A stretch of DNA of 64,000 nucleotides. Source: Pseudomonas sp. GM80. Its GTDB lineage: Bacteria > Pseudomonadota > Gammaproteobacteria > Pseudomonadales > Pseudomonadaceae. The first letter of the stretch is position 1. Each line of letters starts with the position of its first letter. A program made the position numbers and the translations under genes. Shown here piece by piece: positions 18,037-26,800 of this stretch. The stretch spans positions 1 to 64,000 of the forward strand of contig NZ_AKJD01000038.1 in the NCBI RefSeq assembly GCF_000282515.1, read 5' to 3'. The notes below the pieces were generated by a model. It made no database searches and was not told where the DNA came from. It saw only the letters and a program-made list of their open reading frames with translations.

Positions 18037-18767
18037 TGCAGGCTCAAGGACGTTTGATTGGCCTGGGCGTCGGCCCCGGTGATCCGGAACTGATTACCGT
18101 CAAGGCCCTGCGTTTGCTGCGTGAGTCGCCGGTGGTCGCGTACTTCGTCGCCAAGGGCAAAAAGGGCAATGCGTTCGGCATCATCGAAGCCCATTTGCAG
18201 GAAGCGCAGAACCTGCTGCCGCTGGTCTACCCGGTGACCACCGAAGCGCTGCCGGCGCCGCTCTCCTATGAACAGGTGATCAGCGATTTCTACGATGAAG
18301 CCGCCGAAACGGTGGCTGCACACCTGGATGCCGGTCGCGACGTCGCGGTGATCTGTGAAGGCGATCCGTTCTTCTACGGTTCCTACATGTACCTGCACGA
18401 TCGCCTCGCCACGCGCTATGAAGCGCAAGTGGTGCCGGGCGTCTGTTCGATGCTCGGCGGCGCTTCGGTGCTGGGCGCGCCGTTGGTGTATCGCAACCAG
18501 AGCCTGTCGGTGCTCTCCGGCGTCTTGCCTCATGAAGAACTGAAACGCCGTCTGGCCGATGCCGACGCCGCCGTGATCATGAAACTGGGGCGCAACTTCC
18601 CGAAAGTCCGTCAGGTGCTCGAAGAACTCGGTCTGGCCGAGCGTGCGCTGTATGTCGAACGCGCGACCATGGCCAATCAGAAGATTGTGCCGATGGATCA
18701 GGTCGAGCCGATGTCCTCGCCGTATTTCTCGCTGATCATCGTGCCGGGCGAACGGTGGCAAGGCTGA
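18033..18767 (+). CDS. cobI: Precorrin-2 C20-methyltransferase CobI
   Basis: A 244-residue SAM-dependent tetrapyrrole methylase that adds the C20 methyl to precorrin-2, the entry step of the corrin branch. The [16 protein letters not shown] loop and [15 protein letters not shown] motif are diagnostic. The ATG at 18033 (or the next codon, also ATG) overlaps the cobH stop. Confidence 0.95.
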   Translation: MMQAQGRLIGLGVGPGDPELITVKALRLLRESPVVAYFVAKGKKGNAFGIIEAHLQEAQNLLPLVYPVTTEALPAPLSYEQVISDFYDEAAETVAAHLDAGRDVAVICEGDPFFYGSYMYLHDRLATRYEAQVVPGVCSMLGGASVLGAPLVYRNQSLSVLSGVLPHEELKRRLADADAAVIMKLGRNFPKVRQVLEELGLAERALYVERATMANQKIVPMDQVEPMSSPYFSLIIVPGERWQG

Positions 18768-20467
18768 TGACTCAATCAACGCCAGCCATTGTCATTCTCG
18801 GTCAGGGCAGCCTGGCCACGGCCCGTCGCGTTCAACAAGTCTATCCGGCGGCGCAGATCCATGGCCTCGCCGGGCGGGTCGAGGGCGCCGATTGCAGTTA
18901 TCAGGAGTTCGGCGCAACCCTGCGCGCGCTGTATCAGCAGGACACGCCGATCATTGCCTTGTGCGCCGCCGGCATTGTCATCCGCACGCTGGCGCCGCTG
19001 TTGCTGGAGAAGGGCGCCGAGCCTGCCGTGCTCGCCGTGGCTGAAGACGGCAGCGCTGTGGTGCCGCTGCTCGGTGGCCTGGGCGGGGTGAACGTCATGG
19101 CGCGGGAAATCGCGGCGGCGTTGCAAGTCGCCGCCGCTATCACCACCAGCGGCGAATTGCGCTTTGGCACGTGCCTGCTCAACCCGCCCAGCGGTTATGC
19201 GCTGGCGGACCTGGAGTCGGGCAAGCGCTTTGTCTCGGATCTGTTGGCCGGGCACAGCGTGCGTATCGAAGGCGCGGCGCCGTGGCTGGATCAGGCGCAG
19301 TTGCCGGAAGATCCACAGGCGCAGCGTTCGATTCATGTGGGCAGTGCCGCGCGTCAAGCGAGCGCCAATGAATTGCTGATCTATCCGCGCAGTGTGGCGG
19401 TGGCGATCAGTGCCGACGTTGGGGATCTGCCGGAAGCTGTTCGCGCGGCGTTGCTGCACGCGAACATTGCGCTGCCATCGCTCGCCTGCCTGCTGGCCGC
19501 CGACACTGAAATGGCCTCGATGAACTTGCACGAGGCAGCGCTTGAACTCGGCGTACCGCTGCGGTTTGTCGCCGCGCAAAGTGACCTTGCCGCATTGGCA
19601 GCCGTTGCCGTATCTGACGCAAAGATCGTCACTGCCGACAACCTTGCCGTCGCGATTGCCGAGCAACCGCTGGACGTTGCAACGATCGGTCGTCGACGCG
19701 GGCGTCTCGCCGTCATTGGCCTCGGCCCTGGCGCTGCCGAACTGATGGTGCCGGCGGTCAAAGCCGAACTGGCGCGCTGCACCGACGTGCTCGGTTATGA
19801 AACCTACGTACGCATGGCCGGCCCGTTCCGCGATGACCAGGTGCAACATTGCACCGACAACCGCGAAGAAATGCAGCGCGCCCGCCACGCCTTCAGGCTG
19901 GCGGCCGAGGGCCGTTCGGTGATCGTGGTGTCGTCGGGTGATCCGGGCGTATTCGCCATGGCGGCGGCGGTGCTCGAAGCGTTGCACGAGTCGGATGATC
20001 CGGCCTGGCACAGCGTCGACCTGGAAATCCTGCCGGGTGTCTCGGCATCGCTGGCCACTGCAGCACAGGCCGGTGCGCCGCTGGGGCACGACTTCTGTGT
20101 GATGTCGCTGTCGGACAACCTCAAGCCGTGGTCGATCATCGAGAAACGTCTGGACCTGGCTGCGGAGGCGGATCTGGCCTTGGCCTTCTACAACCCGATC
20201 TCCAAGGCTCGGCCGTGGCAGTTGGGCCGCGCGCTGGAAATCGTCGGCCAGCACCGCACAGCGCAAACCCCGGTGGTACTGGGGCGCGACATCGGCCGAC
20301 CAGGGCAGACACTGCGCGCCACGACGCTGGGGGCGCTGACCCCGGATCAGGTGGACATGCGCACGATGGTGCTGATCGGTTCGTCCACCACCTGCACGTT
20401 CCCGCGTGCCGACGGTAGCAGCTGGGTTTACACCCCACGCTGGTACGGTGAAAAACCCGCCTCCTGA
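18767..20467 (+). CDS. cobJ: CbiG-CobJ fusion: precorrin-3B C17-methyltransferase
   Basis: A 566-residue fusion protein. Residues 1-300 are CbiG-like: an N-terminal CbiG domain (LCAAGIVIRTLAPLL; LLGGLGGVNVMAREI) and a CobE/CbiG C-terminal-like part (SLACLLAADTEMASMNL). Residues 310-566 are CobJ, the C17 methyltransferase that contracts the ring (LAVIGLGPGAAELMVPA; VVSSGDPGVFAMA). The ATG at 18767 overlaps the cobI stop as ATGA. CbiG opens the lactone in the anaerobic pathway; in an aerobic setting this half may instead do the CobE job. Confidence 0.94.
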   Translation: MTQSTPAIVILGQGSLATARRVQQVYPAAQIHGLAGRVEGADCSYQEFGATLRALYQQDTPIIALCAAGIVIRTLAPLLLEKGAEPAVLAVAEDGSAVVPLLGGLGGVNVMAREIAAALQVAAAITTSGELRFGTCLLNPPSGYALADLESGKRFVSDLLAGHSVRIEGAAPWLDQAQLPEDPQAQRSIHVGSAARQASANELLIYPRSVAVAISADVGDLPEAVRAALLHANIALPSLACLLAADTEMASMNLHEAALELGVPLRFVAAQSDLAALAAVAVSDAKIVTADNLAVAIAEQPLDVATIGRRRGRLAVIGLGPGAAELMVPAVKAELARCTDVLGYETYVRMAGPFRDDQVQHCTDNREEMQRARHAFRLAAEGRSVIVVSSGDPGVFAMAAAVLEALHESDDPAWHSVDLEILPGVSASLATAAQAGAPLGHDFCVMSLSDNLKPWSIIEKRLDLAAEADLALAFYNPISKARPWQLGRALEIVGQHRTAQTPVVLGRDIGRPGQTLRATTLGALTPDQVDMRTMVLIGSSTTCTFPRADGSSWVYTPRWYGEKPAS

Positions 20468-20473
20468 AATCAT

Positions 20474-20492
20474 GCGGCCCGCGCTGGGCCGC
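20474..20492. terminator. Hairpin after cobJ, terminator-like
   Basis: GCGGCCC-GCGCT-GGGCCGC is a perfect 7-bp hairpin 6 bases after the cobJ stop. No U-run follows, so it is a weak terminator candidate for the cobGHIJ operon. Confidence 0.4.
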
Positions 20493-20899
20493 CTATCCCT
20501 TCCTGCGTCAGCCTCGCTCAGGTATTTATTCGCTTATCGCTGTAGGCATCTTCCTGAATGCCGACGTAAAGCCAGCTGGCGGGTGCAGGTTTTTTTACAT
20601 TGGGTTGTCAGTCTATTTACTGCCTTGATTGAAGTTGTTTCCGACTGATTGCAGATGTAAGTAATGTTTTTGTTGTTTTACGCTGTGAGCGCTATTTGCG
20701 TGCTGGTTTGAAATTCATATTGTTTATTGTATTTCCATGCCGCTGTTTATTGATTCGATATGTAGCCGTGCTCCTGAAAACAATTGAATTCCTTGTGGCT
20801 TGATCGCGTTGGCGGGGAGGAATAGTTTTTCCTTGTTCAAAAGGTCAAAGCGGCCTTGTGTCACTTCAAGTCAATGGTTGATAAAAGGGATTTTAGTGT
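20493..20899. other. Non-coding AT-richer leader of the toxin gene
   Basis: About 400 bases with no convincing gene. From roughly 20600 to 20800 the DNA is visibly richer in A and T than the cob genes. No clear -35/-10 pair was found. An AAAGGGA ribosome-binding site lies about 11 bases before the toxin ATG at 20900. The region probably holds the toxin promoter. Confidence 0.5.
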
Positions 20900-23800
20900 A
20901 TGAGTGAGTCAGAAGTCTCGCCGGCGAACGGCTATGTTGAATTTGTAGAACTTTTCAAACTGCAAACGCTGGAAGATGCATTGTCGGCCTATAAAAGCAG
21001 TAAGCAGCATGACGCGATCTTGCGTTATTACGCCGGCTGCGTTGCGGCAGATACGGCCTCTGAATTACTTGAACCGTTGAGATTGTTACAGCAGGCGCTT
21101 GCCTCGTTGACTGATTCTCCTGGTGGTCGCCGTCGACGTTCAACAGAGCCCGCTGCTCCTGTAGCGGAAGAAACCAAGGCTGAGGCGGAGTTGACGGTTA
21201 TCAGCAACAGAATCGATGAATACGCCACTCGCCTGGCCAACAGCGTCGAGCAACTGAATGCCTCGGCCAGGGAAGTGGTGAAGTTGCAGCACTTTGTCTG
21301 GCTTGGCGGCGGGATCGGCGATATCCAGCGTGATTACATCAATGTCTGGACGCAGGTGCTGGGCCCCGAAGGCTATGCCTTCAAGCTTTGGTACGACAGT
21401 GATGCACTGCTGGTTCATGAAACCAATCGGATTGTGGTGGAAGCGGCAAAGGCTGATGCCATGGCGGCCGGAGGCGCAAGCGTTTCCGCGGGATATGATT
21501 TGGCCGATCTCTACGAAGCGCGTCTGGAAGTTTTGAAACTACAACTGTTCGAGCATGTGCAGGCGGGAAAATCTGGCGCCGATGAAGCGCGAATAGACTT
21601 GCTGGTACGTGCTTACGGTCAGGACGAAACAAGGCTACGAGAGTTGCGGCAGAAGAACCTGGTGACACTGCAGGCCATGAACCAGGATTTTTTGCGGTTA
21701 GTTGATGTGCGTGAGAAGGACTATTCATTCCCGCTTGTGGATATCTATGAACGTGAATTGAACATGCGTGGCAATCTGGCGGCGGCGGGCGATGTTCTAC
21801 GCTACCAGGTGTTATTCAATGAAGGCGGAACTTACAGCGATGTAGATTACTTGCCGCCGTTCAAGAAGAGGCTGGGCGAAGTTCACGTCGATATGATCCG
21901 GGGAGATAAGCCCGCGCTGGCGGTACTGCAATTGATCCTTGATCGTAACCCGCATTTTATGCCCGGTCGTCAGGCTTTACGCGACCGCTACAACAGTTAT
22001 GCAGAGGATATTCCGGCGGAGTTATTACCTGAAATTGAGGCGTTTGCTGCCAGCGGCCCTTTGTTGAAGGACGTGTTTGCCGCCCCCGAACCTCGTGTAG
22101 CCATTCCAGACGCATTGCGGGCTGCTTACGTTGATAATTCCGCTTTGAGCAATGCTTTTTTGATCGCTCACGCAGGCGCGGCGAGTTTGGAGGCTGTTAC
22201 ATCGCGTGTGCGATTCATGTACGAGTTGATGGATCAGTACAGAGATGCATTGATTGAGCAGCGAGTACCTGCGCTCGACGTTGACACCCAAATTCGGATT
22301 GCTACTGATGTGATCGTTGGCGCACCGGGGTTTAATGAGCTACCTCGTGAAATTCAGCACTACCTTCAGGCTCGAATACAAGATCTCCTCGGTTACTTTG
22401 GCGAAGGGGTGACACCCAATGCCAAAGGCACCATTCATTTGACCGGGCCGGGCGTCATGCGCACGGGGATGTCAGTCTACGAAGCAGCCCATTTCACGCC
22501 CCGCGCTGCAGCGGTGTTCAGCGAGCAGGCGAAGTTGCAGGACGGGTTCAACTACTTCACTGAAGAAGAGCAGGATCACAGCTGGCACGAGAAGTTTTCT
22601 GACTTCGAACAGTGGCGTTTGAGTGAACAGAAAAAATCGCAGGAAGGCGTATTCAAGGCCCGCTATGTCGGCGATGTCGCTGAGCTGCTCAAACGCCAGA
22701 GCATCGAATTCGATGAAGGCTGGCCCGTCATCGAAGGTCGTTATGTGCTGGCAACCGATATCCTTCAGGACCTCGCCGAAGGGCTTGGCGAACCTTTCTT
22801 GCGGGCGATGCGTGAAGGCTTCACCGGCACCGTGGGCTTTGCCCGTCTGGTGCCGCTGGGTTTTGATCAGCGTCAGGCCATTGTCGCGCAGAAGGCCAAC
22901 GTCTTCGCCCCTGCTTCAGGCGCTACCGCAGAGACCCGCGATCTGCCACTGGATGAATTCCTGCAGCGATACGCCAAGGGCACGTTCGGGCTAGAGCAAC
23001 TCAGTCCTTGCCAGCGCCTGTTGCTCGGCTCGTTGCTGGGTGCGCCGAGCCTGGACAAACACAGCTTTGAAGCGCTTGTCGTGGAACTCGATAACATCGC
23101 CAACGGTGTTTCGGAGCTGGGCATCTCAAATCGTTATGCGGTCATCGAGCGTGAGCTGTTCAAGCGTCAGGCACCGGCGTTTCTCGCCGGGCTGAAACGC
23201 CCGCCGGCCTCGCCTCCGGCCCATGATGAAACGGCATTGGCGTTGAAGAAGTATGCGCTGGAGCAACCACTGACACTGAGTCAGTGGGGGGAACATGTCG
23301 CGCGCATCCAGCAGGTGGCGAAGCTCGAGTTTCGCGACCGTATCGTCGAGCGCCTGAGTGATGTGCTCGACAGCTTCCACGGTGCCGACACCAAACTGGT
23401 GCCTCAGGATCTGTTGCTGGAAGGAGCGGGCGACACCATCGGTGGCCGCTGCTACCCGCTGGCACTAGTGATGGCGGCTGCCCTGCATCAGGGCGCTGAC
23501 GCCATGAACACCCTGCGCGAGCGTTTCTACCTGGGCGTGATCGAGCCTTCTGATCGCGACTCGATGGCGTTTTTGCAAGTACTTGAAGAATTGCGCGATG
23601 AAAGCCTGGCTGATTCCGGCAGCGCCCTTGAGCGTTCAACGCTGGAGCAGGTGGTGGGCCTGCTGGAGGACGCCGATGCTACTCGCACGATCATGCTCAA
23701 CTCTGACAATCACGCCATGCTGGTCGCTAAAACGCGGACTGGCGAGGGCAGCGCCTATCACTTTTACGATCCCAACTTTGGCGTCTTCGAATTTGCCCAG

Positions 23801-26800
23801 GCGCAGCCGTTTCGCGAGGCGCTGGAACGCTTTTTCATTGAGCATGAAATGGCTCGTCACTACGCCACGTTCGGCGAATTGTCCGCACCGACATTTGATC
23901 TGATCGAGCTGAATGCTGAACGCGTCGGGGCGCTCGTCGTGCCGTCGGGGTTGCAGGTGAACGAACTGCTGGCGCCGGGAGCACTGCGCGAAAGGCCGCT
24001 GTTGCCCGGGCGCCAGCGCCTGACCAGTGCGCGCGGGCAGTCGCTGGTGAACAACATCAATCTGGGCAACAGCCTGCGTGATCTGGACGGTCACTGGTGG
24101 GCACAACAGATCGAGCAGGCCACCCGCCGACTGCAAATCGACAACCAACTGACAGCAAGCTTTGCGCCGGTGTTTGATTCGCTGGAAGTGACGCCGACGG
24201 GTGACTATCACCTCAGCCTGGTCAACCTCGAGGATCCGCAGCAGTGGGTGAAAGTCACCACCCGCGATCATGGGTTCTTGCGCATCAAACAGTTCTTGAG
24301 CGAGCGTTTTGCCAGTCTCGCCCGACAGCCTGTGTCCGCTGGCAGTCCGCCGGATCCGACCGAAGCCGGCAGCGTCCACACCCTCAACGCCGGGTTTACC
24401 ATTCAGGCATTGATGCATGCACTGCGTTCGCGCGAGGGTGATACGCGGGAGCTGACCACGGCGGTGCGTTTGCACGCCTACATCAACTACGCGCAGTTGC
24501 TGCACGGCAACCTGGTGGATATCGCCGGTGTCATCCAATTGGTGCGTCAGGCGCTGGCGCAGGAAAAACTCATCGCCCAGACCAGTACATCGGTGATCGG
24601 CGAAGCCCTTGGGCACGTCGCCGGCGAAGGCGTTGGCGCAGTATTGGGGCTGGCCAACGTCGGGTTTGATATCTATCAGTTGAGCGAGGCGGGCAGTGAT
24701 GCCGAGAAGGCGCGCTTCGGCACCCAACTGGCGTTTGACTCCGCCAGTTTGCTGGTTACCGGTTCCGGACTGATCGCGGCAGCCGCCGGCGCAGGCACGG
24801 CGGCGGCGGTGCTCGGCGGCGCCGGGGTGATTCTGGGCGGACTGGCCATCGGTGTCGGCGCATTGGTTGAAGGATTCGCCGGTATTTTTGAACGGGCCAG
24901 ACAAGTCGGGTTGTTCTTTTACGAGTTCGATAAAGCCGTGCGGCAGGGCGGTTATCGACTGGATCCGCAGAGCAAGGCGTGGTCGGCCCACGCCTCGTTG
25001 GTGGTCGAGTCCGTTGACCTGCTGACCGGTCAGCTACGTCTGGGCAGCCCTCAACTGTTTCCGCTGCGTGATCATTTCGGGGTTCCGGACTACGAGGTTG
25101 ATTTCACCCGTAGTGTGGATATTCGCCAAGGCCTGGAGTTGCCGCAGACGTTGGCTTTTTCGCCGCAGGCGGGCGACTTGATCGTCCTGCCCTGTACGCC
25201 GAAAACCTGGTATGGCTACGGCTACAAAGCCTTTCCGTTCGCCAATGAAAAGCACGCTGAAGGTTTTGACCTGGCGCGCCGCCTGGAGGAGCCCGGGGCT
25301 GATGGAAAACGCAGGTTTTTGTTCTCGTTCTACTCGTTTCCAAGTGAGTATCTGGTCGCAGACATGGCGCCGGTCTACAAACCCTCATCGATTGAAGTGC
25401 GGCTGGACACTGTCGAACGAACGCTGGTGGTGCCGGTGTTGCCGAAAAACTGGCACGGCTTGATCAGTTACGACATTGAGGGCTGTGGAGCGCCGTGTAC
25501 TTTGTTGCTCAATCCCGGGGTCAGCCTGTCATTCGCCGGCACTCATATGGCCACCACACGCTGGACATTGCTGGCGAGCTGGGCGACGCAAGCCGATGTC
25601 AGCTTGTCCGGCGACCGGCTGGATATCGGTGAGATGAGCCTGTGCTTCGACGACGTCAATCTGCATGAGGTCAGCCTCAAACTGGCCGATCAGGTCCTGC
25701 GTATCGACTTCACGCAGCAGACGCTGCTGCTGGTTTCAGCAGATCTGCAGCCGGGCATGATGGACCCGCGCACGCTGCATGGGCACTTCAAGAAACTCGC
25801 CCATGAGCATCGCCTGGCGTTGCCCTATACGCCGGTGCATAACTATCGGGTGCCCTTCGAAGACCCTGGCCAACCGCGCGACACGACGGCGTTCTACGAC
25901 GCCCGGGAGGATCGCTTCATCTACATTCGCGATGAAGACCTGCCGTCAGCCGATGAGGCCCAATTGGGTATGGTCATGGGCCAGGATGCGTTCTTTTATC
26001 AACCCGACAGTTTCCTGGTCTGGCAGGTCGATGTCGTCACCGGTCTGATCAGCCATCACTACCGTCTGCTGGCGAGCGTCACGGGCAGCCGCATCACTCG
26101 CTGCGAGCCTGTTGCCGGTGGCGCCGTACAGGTGACGCAGGAGATACCTCGCGCCGGTCAGGCTGCAGATGTGCTGAGCTACCTGATCCGCGATGGCGAG
26201 GTGTATCTGACTTCATTGGTACGCGGGCCGGACAGTGCATTGCAGGCGCTTTTCAGTGCGACACCGACGTTGTCCGACTGGTCGCTGGTGCTCGGTGAAT
26301 TCTATAAATTGCGCGAGCGCGAACACACCGCAACCGCTGTCGTCGTCAATTGGCAGCCGGCGCCAATCGTCTCGGTCTGCTGGGCGATCGATTCGAACCA
26401 GCGCGATATGGCGTGGGTGCGTCATGAGGATCGTTTGATCATTCGTCCGCCGGCGCGTCGGCACCATGCTCGCGGTTGGGCCGACTCGATCAAGAATATG
26501 CAGGACCTGTTGTTGATAGTGCCGTCAGGCGGGCAGCAGGATTTGTTCGTCGTCTACGACAAACTGCACAAACGCCTGTTGCGCTTGCAGCGCAATCAGA
26601 GCGCGCAAGCGGGGGCACACTGGTCGCAGGCAAATATCTGGGTCGACGGGTTGCAAAACATTCTGGCCACAGACCACGGTTACGTGGCGCTGAGTGAGAA
26701 CGGGCTGTGCTTCGACGTGACGAATGATGGTCAGCTGTCGCTCAGTGGCCTGGCCGAATCGTGGTTCAAACAGCGCCCTGAGTGGTGGACGCACTTGGCA

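Noticed and set aside
18776..20473. A 565-codon open frame opposite cobJ
   Set aside because: It is antisense to a complete CbiG-CobJ fusion and has no family motifs.
22400..23200. InsP6-dependent C80 protease domain as in TcdB
   Set aside because: No Asp-His-Cys arrangement of the C80 type follows the glycosyltransferase; the only convincing triad is the later Cys-His-Asp set.
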